Notes: a model not told the origin generated them from the sequence alone. Positions 11,801 through 24,572 are shown, counted from the first letter of the stretch. The stretch: 64,000 nt of DNA from Symsagittifera roscoffensis (GCF_963678635.1 NC_087064.1:81897847-81961846), one strand, 5' to 3'. Made by a program: numbers and translations.

Positions 11801-12839
11801 TTCTCATCCAGAGCGGTTTTAGGATAGATCTCAACTTGCAACTTTGTTTTTCGTCTTCCGAGGCTTTTTGACTCCTTGTTTCAACCGTTCCGCCTAAAAC
11901 TTTCTATTTTTTTGTTCCGAGTGTTCTTAGTTTTCTCCACAAAATAACCATTGATTGATTTCCTTTGTTTCTTCGGTATAAACTTCCTAGAGCTATCACT
12001 TAGCTGAGTTATCCTCGGTTTGTCCAGACTCTTTTTAATCTATCACTTTTTGAATCTGTCACTTGATTCACTTGGTACCGTGTTTGTTGTCTGACAACAG
12101 AAAATATTAACATAACGCGATAAAGTCCAAAAAATTTAACTAACAAGTGACCTTGAATCTTCTTAAATTATCACAGTACAGCGTATTCTAATTTGTGCAC
12201 AGCAATGAAAAGTTATTTTTAAAATCATATTCTGGTACAGTCCGATGATGTCAATACCTTTAAAAAGTGCACTCACTACCCAATCCAGAAAAATAATTAT
12301 TAGAAAAATATATTCAATTTGAAGAATAAAAAGTCAAAAATATTTTTGTATTTCAATTGGTCTGTCGCAATATAATGGACGATCTGGTTTCTAAAGAAAT
12401 AGTTTTCCATGTTTAGTGCCGCATTAAACAGACAAAGCTTGAAAGTAGAATTTTTCTCAAGTTGACGATTTTTGCACCCATCGAGTTCTGTGTTACTTAT
12501 CTGCCTTTTGGTTGCCCGAGCTAGACCTACTTAAACTCTCAAGGCAACCACTCTTCCAAAAACACTTTTGGAGTATAATCTAAATAAATCAATGTCAATT
12601 TCTGTTTTCGGTTAGAGTCGCGAATCTACAGGTTTAGACCTGTTTTGGTTTTACTATGTTCTATTTAGTTTTTTAGGGCAAATTACCAGTTCAGTCACTG
12701 GTTTTCTGTTTTTCTTGGTTTGCCTATTTATAATAATATCTTCATTCTATTCACTCAATGTCTTGTTTTCGTTCACGTACGTGTATGGATCCCTACGATT
12801 GCGTTCGTTAAAAAAATTGCTAGTTTTCTCAGTATTGGC
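11801..12839 (-). repeat. 5' leader region of gypsy copy 2
   Basis: Non-coding, AT-rich, homologous to 5851-6900 of copy 1 with small indels (for example an extra aatctaaataaatc-type insertion near 12580). No convincing reading frame. LTR boundaries could not be placed. Confidence 0.35.
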
Positions 12840-13190
12840 TTTTAGGGAACCTCCGAACTGGCAAAAAAAATCTCTCCAAATTGGGACGCCATCGTTTTTT
12901 TCGAAAAAACGGGACCCCTCCGAATTGGCAAAAGACAGGACCCTCCGAATTGGGACCCCTCCCGGTTGGCAAAAAACAGGACCACTCCGAATTGGTACCA
13001 TTCAGGATTGGCAAAAAAAACACTTTCGAATTACCACCCCTCCGGATTGTCAAAAAACAGGACAGCTTTTTAATTGGGCCCCCTCCGGACTGGCAAAAAA
13101 ACCGGACCTCTCCGACACTCCGAAGAGGCAAAAAATGACCCTGCCGAGTTGTCAAAAAGGTAAACCCAGACCCTTCCGGATAAGGTCTCA
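12840..13190. repeat. Short tandem repeats of CCTCCGAATTGGCAAAA type
   Basis: About seven imperfect copies of a module of roughly 45 bp containing ccctccgaattggcaaaa-like words, for example near 12915, 12940, 12960, 12990, 13045 and 13085. Two copies remain at the equivalent end of gypsy copy 1 (6830-6930). The open frames here arise from the periodicity and are unlikely to be coding. Confidence 0.6.
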
Positions 13191-13260
13191 GAGCCTATTA
13201 TGCAATATCAACTAACTCGTACGGATTCGTTCTGGCTTCAGGCCCTTACGGATTGAAGCT

Positions 13261-15178
13261 TAGCTGTTTATCTAACAATTTCCTTTAAATATGAAGGGTC
13301 TTTTAACAAGCCAATTTCCGACTTGACTGTCGTTTTCTATTTACTTAAAACTTCCCTTTTGTCAAGAACAAGGTAAAAATGCTTTATTCAACCGTCGCTA
13401 CCGTTACGAAGGGGTGTAAGAGCTTGCAAAAAGATTACAAAACGTGAAGGGTCTACGTTCAAAAATCGGTGGTTCTGCTAACAACAATCTAAAAAACTCT
13501 ATGTTCAGTTTCTTCAAAAAACGATTAGCTAACAATTAAGCCTTTTTAATTCGTGTTTTAACGGTATCAAAATGAACCGGATCGGTCCAATTGTTTCAAA
13601 GTTATAAAGCAAAAATTCTTTTGTTCAAATTCAAAAAAATTTCATGCTTATAGATTCCGCCTAACTTGTTTCGCATTCTTTGTCTAATTTGCCTAAAAAC
13701 TAATGCTATGAGCTCAAAAAACCCTTGTTTTTCTAGCTCATTTTAAACAGTCGATGAAAAACGAGTTAATGGAAAAGCTTTGCCAAAAACAATGCTATTT
13801 GGACCCCTCCGGATTGATTCAACTTCACAGGTTGTTGGCAATCAGGTTTTTAAACCAGACGATTCACTTAGGTATGTTTTCCGCACAAAATTTTATCTTG
13901 CGCTAACTGAAAAACTTTGAAACTTTTTCTATTTTTGTGGCGTTTCGTGTTTCAAAAGTCCCAAAAAATATGGTTTCGGTAACCTATTAGTTCCAACCGC
14001 GTCCGAATTGAATTCCACCGGTTTTTCTAGTTTTTTTTAGTCCAACTACGATTTAACTCATTTACTTAGCGCTTTTTCCTGTTTCAAAAATTAATGATAA
14101 CTCAAAAATGGGGGTCAAATATCCCTATTTTGAATTCAAAACAGGTCTGTTTACGGTCTGTTTTACTGAAAAATGGTATAGGCAAATCAATAGGTGTAGT
14201 ATAGATTATAATACCAATGGTATTCCAACCCTCCGGGTCCGTTCAATTTCCGAATTAAGGTGCCTAACTCGCAACTCGGTGGAGGGTCACTGTAGTATGC
14301 TCACTGTCGAGCTCCCCACATTGATATCTTACTTTCTGAACCAAAAAGGTTACAAAACTTGTTAACGACACCCGACAGTCGAGTATCGTGTCCTTGAGAC
14401 CCTTACTGTTGCTCCCTGCTTTGCTTGCCCTATCAGTCTTCCGCTCTAATCCCGTGACCCTTCCATATTGAGCGCAAATTAGCAGTAACGTGCTTAAATA
14501 TTCAGACAACTCTACAGTACAGGCACCAAAAAAGGAAACAATTTTCTATCGTAAAACCCTGTTTGATATAAATACCTATAACAATAATATATCTACAAAA
14601 AACAAACAAAAGGGTCACATCTCGTTTGGGGATGATTTTTACTGATATTATATTCTATCCTGTTTTTGGTTTTTCTGTTATTTTTTGACTTTTTCTTAGG
14701 TACTATACTACTTTGTGTTTGGTTTCTTGTATATCTTTAAATTGTTTTCGGTCATATACGGCTCAGGGAACGACGGGACGGCCGATCCCCCCACCCTTTA
14801 CGATGCATGAAATTTCGATCTTAACTAGGTTAAAAAAGCTAAATCGGGGAATCTGGAAGGCTTCTGCGTTCCAAACCACCATTTCGGTTCTTAGTGAAAG
14901 GCCTTATTTAGAGCATGCGCTCGGCGCGGAGCGCTTCGTTAACAGGTCTGCCGATTATGATAATGAAATAATAACACCCAGGGCTGTGTGATAAAATAAC
15001 CATAAGTAGATGATCGCAAACCTGATTTTTTCAGTGTAAAAGATAAAAAGATAACCATTCCATAGCTTGAAGAAGAAAACAAGGTCATAGTATATTAACA
15101 GATAGCAATTGGGCAAAACATTTGCCCTTAATAGAGCAGCTCTGTAATCGGGCAGTCATGTGGTCCAACGAACGCTCT
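13261..15178. other. Unassigned region
   Basis: No coding region I can support. It contains scattered cctccggattg-like words related to the upstream repeats (for example 13803). A somewhat GC-richer patch at about 14760-14990 holds an isolated 92-codon frame without recognisable features. It is probably decayed retroelement sequence. Confidence 0.4.
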
Positions 15179-15189
15179 TTATGTGGAGA

Positions 15190-16374
15190 TGTTCAATTTT
15201 ACGTAGTGATGTAACTCAAGGCCTCCACAATTGAAAGTTGAAAAGGTTAAAAGTGAGAATACCAGACGAAAAAACATTATTTTTAACACGGATTGCAAAA
15301 AAGAGAAGAAAACATTTCTTTTATTGTTGTGTAGTTGCCGATAACTTGTTGAAAGCTTGCAATCAATATGAGATGTCCAAGTTTGGTTTTTGTCATTATC
15401 AACATCAAGATCTTTCTCATCATCAACTGAGGAAATTGTTTCTTCTTTCGAAAACAGTTCTGGAGGTGTGCCGGACCACACTAATATTGCGCCCAACTGA
15501 CAAAACTAATAATATTCAATTCGATATCACATTCACTACAGTTTTTTGCAAGTAACTGTCATCCGCGTATAGGTAGCAGATAGTGTTGGTGATTGATTCG
15601 GGTAGGTCGTTAACAAAAATAAGGAAAAACAATGGCTCCAAATTGCAGCCCTGTGGTACACCACTAGTAACAGCTCCTAGTTCAGAACACAAGTTTTCAA
15701 CTTTTACACGTTGACTGCGGTTTGAAAGATAGGATTCAACAAGTGTAAGAGACTTCTTGTCAAAGCCTATAAGTGTCTTTTTCCGAGTGAATTTTGTGGG
15801 AAACCAAATCAGTTGCTTTTGGAAATCGAAGTAAAAACATCTGACATCCAGATTATTATCTTTGCCTAATTATAACTGTTAGACAAAGTCAATAAGCTGA
15901 GTAATTGTAGATCTTCCAGGCCTGAAGCCATGTTGTTTTTTAAATATTTTTGATCGTACTTTTTTATAAATGTGGTTTAACAGCAAACGTTCAAAAATCA
16001 GAGATAGCTTTGATAATTTACTTATCAGGCGATAATTAGTCGCACTTTTCTCGTTCCTACTTTTGTGTACAGCTTCGACTATGGCGCATTTCCAGATGTC
16101 AGGCCAGACACTCGAATAATTAATGGAAATGAAAAGAAAGTAAACAGCAGAAACAAGTACAGAGGATGCAAAGAATAAAAAGAGGAACTTCATCTGTTGT
16201 GACTTTTGCACTATCAGGACCTTTGTTAAGGAGGATTTCAACGTCTTCAACACTAATCTTAACATCTTCCGGGCAAATTGAATGATAACTAAGTGTCGGC
16301 CGATTTTCTGACACCTCATCAACAAATGTAAACATTGAACGCAAATAGTCGTTTAAAAACACAGCTTCTTCCAT
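15190..16374 (-). pseudogene. LINE C reverse transcriptase fragment
   Basis: Contains WKCAIVEAVHKS, NYRLISKLSKLSLIFE and QHGFRPGRSTITQL, which correspond to early RT blocks of CR1-like LINEs. Around 15680-15545, in shifted frames, SGVPQGC and a YADD catalytic reading appear. The last piece (15496-15179) matches the post-RT region with LTWT-like and KRNV motifs. At least three frame changes. Confidence 0.65.
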
Positions 16375-16899
16375 GCCAGAGGAGGCTTCCCGCGTTTTCT
16401 AAAACAATATGTCAGGAAGTGGTGGTGTCGCACTCATCAGTTTTAACAATTTGAAGCAGTAATTTGTAGAGTACGAACAAAACTACGCGAAAAGAGCCGT
16501 CTTCTCAAGATCCATGGATATCTCCATCTCGGTTTTGAGCCATTGAAAAAACTTATCGTCCTGGTGTACATACCTGGCAATTTTCCCCGTTTCTCAGTTT
16601 CCAATTTATTTATCAAGTGGATTCTATGGGATGAGAAATACATCGGATAGTGTTCTCTTTTACGCCGTTTTTGTACGCTAGATGATGCGATAGCTGAGGA
16701 AAAAAGGTGATAAAATTCCAAATAGAAAACGTTGCTTCAAAAACAAGGCGGGGCGTACACATTAACTCAGAAGTCGGTAAGATTATTGATATTTTGGAAA
16801 AACAGATACCAATCGACAGAGGCTTTTGATATTTTTCTAGAGCAGATTCTTTCTGTGAATTCTGTACACGGTGTGAAATATATCTCAATAAAATATGGA

Positions 16900-17465
16900 A
16901 AATGATCAGAAAAACAGAATTTTTTCATGACCGTGATGTTACAACAATCTAAAACATCTGTGTTAAAAAAGTCAAATACATTTCTGCCTGAGTGTAGGTT
17001 CGATTAGGAATTGCAACAAAGTTCTTGCAATCCAGAAAATCAATAAAAGCTGTACTGCAATCAGAGCAAGCGTGCAATGACTTCCATCATAAATCTGGCG
17101 TATTCATATTTCCGGTAATACACACCCGCTTTTCACGTGTTGCTGCAAATTTTAGCGAGTTAGTGAATATTGATTTATAAACATTGATAGCGTTAGTGAG
17201 ACAATCTACAGGAATTCTTTAATCTAAGTCTGCCGGAGGATTGTAGATGGTCATCAACAATATCGACTGCGTCCCAAATGAAGTCAAAGTCGTCGATAGT
17301 GATATCTTCAGTGGAATCAGTGAAACTGCGGTTTACAGCTATTAAAGCACCGCCATGTAATGCAACTGTACGGTCAGCACGAGAAATTAAACAATAGGAA
17401 GAATATGGGAATAGTTTGCTGCCTGATATGTCGTTAATTAACCACGTTTCAGTCAAGCAGATCAA
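16900..17465 (-). pseudogene. LINE C endonuclease fragment
   Basis: The segment beginning MICLTETWL matches the LTETWL motif of APE-type LINE endonucleases, followed by SRADR and HGGALIAV, which are also typical. A GNMNTPD reading (equivalent of the GDxNxP motif) occurs further down around 17130 in a shifted frame. Several frameshifts. Confidence 0.65.
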
Positions 17466-17776
17466 AACAGGTTTGTGCGGGTAAAACAGGTATAAAAGAA
17501 TAAATCATTACGTTTTTTATTACTAATGATACTACGAACATCGTAACTGAGCATCATGATAGCTGATAGTCAATTCGTTGATTGAACCAACTGGTCATTG
17601 TGAAAGAGCTGCAGTCCATGTTTTCTCAATTCATGTCGCGGAACGCCATCAGAGTTCATCATTTTGTAGCGTTTCTGTAAGATTTTTTCTCCAAAAGCAG
17701 TTCATCAGGTGATAGTGGATAGTGATTTAGAAATAGAGACGGGAAAATCAAAGTCTTTTCAGCATTCGAGTTTTAG

Positions 17777-18467
17777 TTAAGCATTTTTTGGCATCCATTC
17801 GTTGAAAAAACCTATAAGTAAAGTTGGTGGATCCGGTGCATCCGCTTTGTAACAACCGAGACGGAAAAACCTTGAGATGTTGCTAGGATCGTATTCACCT
17901 AATTTTGACAGAATTTTTTGCATATTTGAGGAGTCGTCATTGACGCGACTAGAATGGTTTCCATTTGTGTATTGAGGAATGCCTTTAATACAAATTTCAG
18001 TGAGCCGATTGAATTGCAAAAAATCAATCTTTGTGTTGGCAAGTTTTTGAATGATAAAGGCTTGCATGCCGGGGTTGATTTCTTTGGATTTGTTTACAGA
18101 CAGTGTTTCGCCAACAACTTCTTCAATGGATTGCTTGAGAGCATCGGTTTCAATCATTTGAATTTCAGCTCGACTTTTTTTTCAAAAAATCAATGCAGAA
18201 CTCACAGACATAAAGTAGATTTGGTATATCTTCTATGGCATTGAACACTTCTTTTGGGATAGATGAATATGTGTCTTGGAACCAGTGGACACAGTGGTCA
18301 CATGCAACCCACTTACCATCTCGATTGCTTTTTGAGTTGCACTTGTGACAAAAAGCATCTCCACCGTTGCTATTGTTTGAAATAGAGCCACCACGGCGGT
18401 TCCTCAATGACATCCGAATCTGGAAATGTTTAAAATGTTTATCACAACAATTAGGCTCGAACGACAA
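17777..18467 (-). pseudogene. LINE C ORF1 with degenerate PHD-type finger
   Basis: The first part (18467-18165) has CHKC, CDHC and a final CEFC pair, the layout of a PHD finger. The usual His and Cys of the WFHxxC segment are replaced (WFQDTY), so zinc ligands are lost. The second part (18157-17777) is in another frame and contains a helical region ending GFFNEWMPKNA. In LINEs such ORF1 proteins bind nucleic acid or chromatin; this copy is inactive. Confidence 0.6.
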
Positions 18468-18790
18468 AAAACATCGACAACTATGACTCCGTTGTTCGCT
18501 ATATTTTCTTATACTTCTTGCTTGTTTTAGCGAAAATCGTTGTTTTGATTTTCACGGCTTTAGTGTTTGCGAAAACTAAAAACGTTACCTGTCTTCGAAA
18601 ATTTAAAAATTGTTTCATCACTCTAAATTGACCTCTCCGTATTTGTTCAATTCAACGATTGACATCACTAATCGTTTAAACGATCAAATTCTCCCACTGA
18701 ACTGTTCCAAAAAAACATCGTTGACGACATGCATTACTGGTCATTCTGATCGAATGTCACAGTATGACGCGTTTATGATTTTTGTGCATA
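18468..18790. other. Spacer between LINE C and tandem array
   Basis: AT-rich sequence upstream of LINE C ORF1. No gene or repeat recognised other than possible LINE 5' untranslated sequence. Confidence 0.3.
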
Positions 18791-19077
18791 TGCAGGTTTT
18801 AAAATTCTAAACTATCCGTACAAAATGTTCAAAGATCATAAAAAGTGTAATTCATACCATTATTTCAAAAAATAAAAAATTCAACCAAATACAACATCAC
18901 AAATAATACTGAAATTACCTAACAACTATTATGTAACAATTTTGTTCATATGGTCACAAATATCCGACAGTTTTTAACCTTTTGTTTACAATTTCGTTTT
19001 GTCGCTAAATTCAAGCTATCATGTAAGTTATTTCAATAATTTTTTTTACGTAAACATGGGAAGAATATGAAAAAGCG

Positions 19078-19690
19078 ATGAAACTCAACCGTGAACAGTG
19101 GTTGGATAACCAAGATCCGAAAAGTTGGTCGTCGCGAGTTGCGTCGCAAGCCCTTGAAAAGATCATCAGGGAGGGCAATAACAAGAAGAACATGGCTGAG
19201 AAAAAGAAGCCCTGTGATTATAGCAGTGTTTCACCACCCATTTTGATGGTCCAATATAGGGGGAATCACAGTCAGACTTTAGTACGGCAAAAAAGTGCGG
19301 CAATGCGCAAATAATATTCACAAAAAGAAAATTGAAAGCTTGTATGCATTTTTAATATCTTTCTTTTCCAGTGAAATGTAATCGTAAGTGGTGTACAGAC
19401 TTGAATGTTATTGGTGCAAATCCATCTAATTTGGCCAGACGGTCCGACATCTCACCTCAAGGATTGAGAACACCAAAAAAGAGGATACCCCAGTTGGACA
19501 TCATATATGGCAGTGTGGTAGTAAGAGTAGTAAGTCGGAGTTTAATCGGAAGAAAATTGACCAGGCGTCCAGCTGCATTAAGTTTATTACTTTAGAGGCG
19601 CTGCACATTAGGAAAGAGAGACCTGAAATTAACACGCGCGACGAGTTTAGAAGTAGGGAACTGACACTCAGGCTATATTTCAAGACTAGA
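19078..19690 (+). pseudogene. Penelope-like element 3' fragment (unit 1)
   Basis: Begins with NREQWLDNQ and SWSSRVASQALEKI, the segment that follows the RT in the full copy at 56700-56800. It continues into a broken GIY-YIG region (19371-19595, reading QLDIIYGSVVVR where the full copy has TTVGQHIRQCGG). RT motifs are absent. Frameshifted. Confidence 0.65.
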
Positions 19691-20515
19691 AAAATTGTAG
19701 ACGCAAAAAAAGGTGAAAACTCTCAGAAATTTGTGATTAAATGAATAAAAATTTTACATAATAGTTGTTACATAACTTCAATAAAAATTGTGAAGTTGTA
19801 ATTGGTTGAATTTTTTAAGTTTTGAAATAATAATGTGTATGACACTTCTTATGATCGTTGATCAATTTCTACAGATGATGCACAAAATTTTTAAAACCTG
19901 AAGATAAACAAAAATGTGCGAAAACGTTTGTTTGAACTCGCAATTTTAACGCAATCTCTAAATAGGTTTTTAGGGCCTAAGTTTAAAATTTCACCCAATT
20001 GACTGTTTTATGAATGCTCGCTTGTTTTAATTAATCAAAATACTACAAAAAATCAAAAGTTTCAAAAATTGGGAAAATTCTTTCGAAGTTTTTTTTGTCG
20101 TTCAAATCACGACTGAAAAGGCTTTAATATCATATAGCACTCAACCAAGTCCATTGATTATTCGTGGTAGCCGGTTTTGCGTGGAAAACAAAAAGAAAAG
20201 AAAAAAAACACCCGAATACAAAGTTTTTCTTCAACTTCAATGGTACGAACAATAATTGAGCATTACGAATTTTTACTCAAAAGAAATCCAACGGTGGAAA
20301 TCTTTTGATCAATCTCATTTATTAGTGAGTTTTCTATTAGACTTTGATTCAATCGATTAAAACTACTGATCTACTGCTAGAAGTCATAAGTGAAATTACG
20401 GATTGGTACCGATGGGCTTCCGCCCAAACAAAGCGAACTAAAGCAGGAGTATAGGGCACATTAAACAGTTATTGTAGATGCAGAGTATGCGCCAACTACA
20501 GGAGTTTTTGACACC

Positions 20516-21646
20516 TTAGTGGAGATAAAAATAATTCCAGTAGATATCGGAAAGTTTTCTTTTGACGCCAGTGATGCAGAAAAGGTCAATTGAATGACTC
20601 AGGTGATTGGCGAGGCGCGCACATTGCAACCAGAAGTTTTGATTTGATTTGGAGAGACGAAGTTTTGGCACCTGGAGTCTACAAGAAGCAGTAGTCCGGG
20701 TATAATATCCATGATCATCGCTGAACAAGATATGTTGGGACTAGTCGAAGTCGTAGTTGTTGTTGATGATAGCGGCGAACAATAATATGTCGTGCATTTC
20801 GATATACAAGCTAAGTGGTAGCAATTTGAGTTTGACTAGTCGATCAACGTATGACAGCTCAGCGTCGACAATCCAACGTGTAGGTCGTTTCTGTACAAGT
20901 TCTATGCGTATCAAATCTGTCTTTGTTGGGTACCATACTTGTGAGGCGTAACAAAGTATTGGAACAACCATACCACAGTAAACATTGATTCTTTTTAGAT
21001 TGACTCGCACTGAAGGGGAGTTTCCGTTTGATCAGAAAAAAAAATTATTGCTTTTTTGCCCCTCAGATTGGTGTTGTCATGCCAGTTTAACCTGTGATCG
21101 ACGAGAACTCCCAGATCTTTTTTCTTTCTGAGAAATAGGCACCTGTTCATTGTTCAACAAACATTCATTAAAATTGCCATTGAAAACAAGGATGCGGGTT
21201 CTGTCGAAAATAAAACTCATTGAATTTGCGTCGTATCACGTTGAAAGAAGAGAAAGAGTGTTTGACACTGATAATCTAGATGTCTCTAGTGATTTGAAGT
21301 CATCAGCAAAAAGGTATTTCTGCACAGATTCAAAGCCCGTAATGAAGTCATTGATGTATACCAGGAACAACAAGGGCCCAATTGTAGAGCCTTGTGGGAC
21401 ACCAATTTAGATTGGTAGTGTTAATGACAAAATGTCTTTCACTTTCACACATTGCATTCTTCCAGTCAGGTAGTCTTTGATGAGCGCAAAATGTTTGCCA
21501 TGTATTCCCATAGCCCACAGTTTCTTCAATAATATTGCAGGGTTAATTTTATTGAATGCTTTTTCGAAGTCGACGTATAGGGCGGCAAGGTCTTTCGTAC
21601 CCAGGGAGTCGTTGCATCGATGACGATTGCCGACATATGTGTGCAT
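20516..21646 (-). pseudogene. LINE reverse transcriptase 3' fragment (unit 1)
   Basis: The upstream part (21646-21407) reads ALYVDFEKAFNKINP and GIHGKHFALIKDYLTGRMQC, i.e. RT palm blocks of a CR1/jockey-type LINE. A catalytic FADD reading follows around 21320 in a shifted frame. The 21010-20741 and 20728-20516 pieces (CGMVVPILCYASQVWYPTK) are the conserved post-RT region. It lacks endonuclease and ORF1, so it is 5'-truncated. Confidence 0.65.
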
Positions 21647-21929
21647 CTGCAGGTTTTAAAATTCTAAACTATCCGTACAAAATCATCAAAGATCAAAAAA
21701 AGTGTCATTCACATCATCATTTCAAAAATTAAAAATTTCAACCAAATATGACATCACAAATAATACTGAAGTTGCGTAACAACTATTATGTAACAATTTT
21801 TTTCATATACTCATAAAATTCCGAGGATTTTTAACTTTTTTCTTTTTACAATTTTGTTTTGTCGCTAATTTCAAACTATCACGTAAGTTATTTCAATAAT
21901 TTTTTTTACGTGAACATGGGAAGAATATG

Positions 21930-22550
21930 ATAAAGTGGTGAAACTCAACCGTAAACAGTGGTTGGATAACCAAGATCCGAAAAGTTGATCGTCGCGGGTT
22001 GATTCGCAAGCCCTTGAAAAGATCATCAGGGAGGGCAAAAACAAGCAGAACATGGCTGAGAAAAAGAAGCCCTGTGATTATAGCAGTGACTCATCACCCA
22101 TCTTGATGGTCCTATTTAAGGGGAATCACAATCAGAAATTAGTACGGCAAAAAAGTGCGGCAATGGGCAGATAATATCCACGAAAAAAAAATTGAAAATT
22201 TAAATGCGTTTTTAAAATCCTTTTTTTCCAGTGAAGTGAAATCAAAAGTGGTGTACAGACTCGAAAGTTGTGGGTGCAAATCCATCTATTTTTGCCAGAA
22301 GGTCCGACATCTCACCTCAAGGATTGAGAAAACCGAAAAGAGGATACCCCAGTTGGACATCATGTATGGCAGTGTGGTAGTCAGAGTAGGAAGTCGGAGT
22401 TTAATCGGAAAATAATTGACCAGTCGTCCAGCTGCCTTAAGATACTTACATTAGAGGCGCTGCACATTAGGAAAAAGAGACCAGAAATAAAGACGTGCGA
22501 CGAGTTCAGAAGTAGGGAACTGACACTAAGGCTAAATTTTAAGAAATGAA
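21930..22550 (+). pseudogene. Penelope-like element 3' fragment (unit 2)
   Basis: Same fragment as in unit 1. The GIY-YIG part (22155-22415) keeps KVVYRLESCGCKSIYFCQ and VRHLTSRIEK, close to the full copy's endonuclease, before diverging. No RT. Confidence 0.65.
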
Positions 22551-23372
22551 AAATGTAGATGCAAAAAAAGGTGAAAACTCTCAGAAATTTGTGATTAAAT
22601 GAATAAAACTGTTACATAATAGTTGTTACATAACTTAATAAAATTTGTGAAGTTGTGATTGGTTGAATTTTTAAGTTTTGAAATAATAATGTGTATAATA
22701 CTTTTTATGATCGTTGAGCAATTTGTACAGACGATGCACAAAACTTTTAAAACCTGAAGATAAACAAAAATGTGCGAAAACGTTTGTTTGAATTCACAAT
22801 TTTAACGCATTCTCTAAATAGGTTTTTAGGGCCTAATTTTGAAATTTCTCCCAGTTGACTGTTGTAAGAATGCTCGCTTGCTTTACTTGCTCAAGCTAAT
22901 ACAAAAAATCAAAAACTTCAAACATTGGTAAAATTCTTTTGCAGTTTTTTTTTGTCGTTCGAATCACGACTGAAAAGGCTTTAATATCATATAGCACTCA
23001 ACCCAGTCCAATGATTATTCGTGGTAGCTGGTTTTGCGTTGAAAACAAAAAGAAAAGAAAAAAAACACCCGAATACAAAGTTTATCTTCAACTTCAATGG
23101 TACGAACAATATTTGAGCATTATGAAGTTTTACTCATAAGAAATTCAACGGTGGAAATCTTTTGAATTATCTATCTTTTTGGTGAATTTTCGATTAGACT
23201 TTGATTCAATCGATTAAAACTAGTGATTTTCTAATAAAAATAAAAAGTGAATTTACGGATTGGTACCGATGGGCTTTCGCACAAACAAAGCGAACTAAAG
23301 CTCGAGTATAGGGCGCATTAAACAGTTATTGTAGATGCAGAGTATGCGCCAACTACAGGAGTTTTTGACCCC

Positions 23373-24490
23373 TTAGTGGAGATAGAAATAATTCCAGTAG
23401 ATATCGGAAAGTTTTCTTTTGACGCCAGTGATGCAGAAAAGGTCAATTGAATGACTCAGGTGATTGGCGAGGCGCGCACATTGCAACCAGAAGTTTTGAT
23501 TTGATTTGGAGAGACGAAGTTTTGGCACCTGGAGTCTACAAGGGGCAGTAGACCGGGTATAATATCCATGATTATTGCTGAACAAGATATGTTGGGACCA
23601 GTCGAAGTCGTAGTTGTTAATGATGATAGCGGCGAACAATAATATGTCGTGCATTTCGATATACAAGCTAAGTGGTAGCAACTTGAGTTTGACTAGTCGA
23701 TCAACGTATGACAGCTCAGCGTCGACAATCCGACGTGTAGGTCGTTTCTGTACAAGTTCTATGCGTATCAAATCTGTCTTTGTTGGGTACCATACTTGTG
23801 AGGCTTAACAAAGTATTGGAACAACCATACCACAGTAAACATTGATTTTTTTAGATTGACTCGCACTGAAGGGGAGTTTCCGTTTGATCAGAAAAAAAAA
23901 TTATTGCCTTTTTGCACCTCAGATTGATGTTGTCATGCCAGTTTAACTTGTGATTGACGAGAACTCCCAGATCTTTTTCTTTCTGAGAAATAAGCACCTG
24001 TTCATTGTTCAACAAACATTCATTAAAATTGCCTTTGAAAACAAGGATGCGGGTTTTGTCGATAATAAAACTCATTGAATTTGCGTCGCATCACGTTGAA
24101 AGAAGAGAAAGAGTGTTTGACACTGATAATCTAGATGTCTCTAGTGATTTGAAGTCATCAGCAAAAAGGTATTTCTGCACATATTCAAAGCCCGTAATGA
24201 GGTCATTGATGTATACCAGGAACAACAAGGGCCCAATTGTAGAGCCTTGTGGGACACCATTTTAGATTGGTAGTGTTGATGACAGAATGTCTCTCACTTT
24301 CACACATTACTATTTTTCAGTCAGGTAGTCTTTGATGAGCGCAATTTGTTAGCCATGTATTCCCATAGCCCACAGTTTCTTCAATAATATTGCAGGGTTA
24401 GTTTTTTTGCACGCTTTTTCGAAGTCGACGTATAGAGCGGCAACCTCTTTCGTACCCAGGGAGTCGTTGCATCGATGAAGTTTGCCGTCA
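23373..24490 (-). pseudogene. LINE reverse transcriptase 3' fragment (unit 2)
   Basis: Copy of the unit 1 LINE fragment. The terminal segment 23771-23373 is open for 132 codons and the 24075-23851 piece shows KDLGVLVNHKLNWHDNI, typical of the LINE RT thumb region. Other parts are frameshifted. Confidence 0.65.
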
Positions 24491-24501
24491 TTTTTGAGCA
24501 T

Positions 24502-24572
24502 CTGCAGGTTTTAAAATTCTTAACTATCCGTACAAAATGATCAAAGATCCTAAAAGGTGTAATTCACACCAT
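24502..24572. repeat. Tandem array unit 3, left piece
   Basis: First 71 bp of a third unit (tgcaggttttaaaattc to cacaccat), interrupted by the Polinton-type element. It continues at 41517 after one copy of the CACCAT duplication. Confidence 0.8.
24567..24572. other. Target-site duplication, left (CACCAT)
   Basis: Six bases immediately outside the left TIR, identical to those outside the right TIR. Confidence 0.85.

Larger units (their letters stand above)
6968..13260 (-). mobile_element. Ty3/gypsy-like element lacking RT/RNase H, copy 2
   Basis: Second head-to-tail copy of the same RT-less element. It carries the same internal deletion as copy 1, so the deletion preceded the duplication. 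Compared with copy 1 it lacks two gag segments, about 430 bp (equivalent to 3780-4210) and about 500 bp (equivalent to 4830-5340). It has a longer leader with tandem repeats (12840-13190). Its protease active-site triplet and much of gag C-terminus are in better reading condition than in copy 1. The right boundary is uncertain because no LTR pair can be matched. Confidence 0.7.
15179..18467 (-). mobile_element. Decayed non-LTR retrotransposon (LINE C, CR1/L2-like)
   Basis: Minus-strand LINE with, in order, an ORF1 bearing a PHD-type finger (18467-17777), an AP-type endonuclease (17465 to about 16900) and a reverse transcriptase (16374-15190). Each part is split by frameshifts. The ORF1-EN-RT arrangement and the finger type fit CR1/L2-like LINEs of invertebrates. 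The 3' tail and target duplication are not identified. Confidence 0.65.
18791..21647. repeat. Tandem array unit 1 (Penelope fragment plus LINE fragment)
   Basis: Unit of 2857 bp starting at tgcaggttttaaaattc. Order: left arm (about 18791-19030); plus-strand Penelope 3' coding fragment (19078-19690); right arm (about 19700-19930), which is the reverse complement of the left arm; spacer with a second conserved block (to about 20460); minus-strand LINE RT 3' fragment (20516-21646). The next unit repeats the same order, so the whole composite was duplicated. Confidence 0.75.
21648..24501. repeat. Tandem array unit 2
   Basis: Unit of 2854 bp, collinear with unit 1 over its full length and clearly similar but diverged by substitutions and small indels. 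It starts at the same tgcaggttttaaaattc word. It carries the same Penelope fragment (21930-22550) and LINE fragment (23373-24490). Confidence 0.75.

Noticed and set aside
12840-13190. Overlapping open frames on both strands
   Set aside because: They result from a tandem repeat of about 45 bp; the translations are repetitive and lack start-context or motif support.
15238-15555. Plus-strand 105-codon frame
   Set aside because: It is antisense to the LINE C RT region, which has clear motifs on the minus strand.
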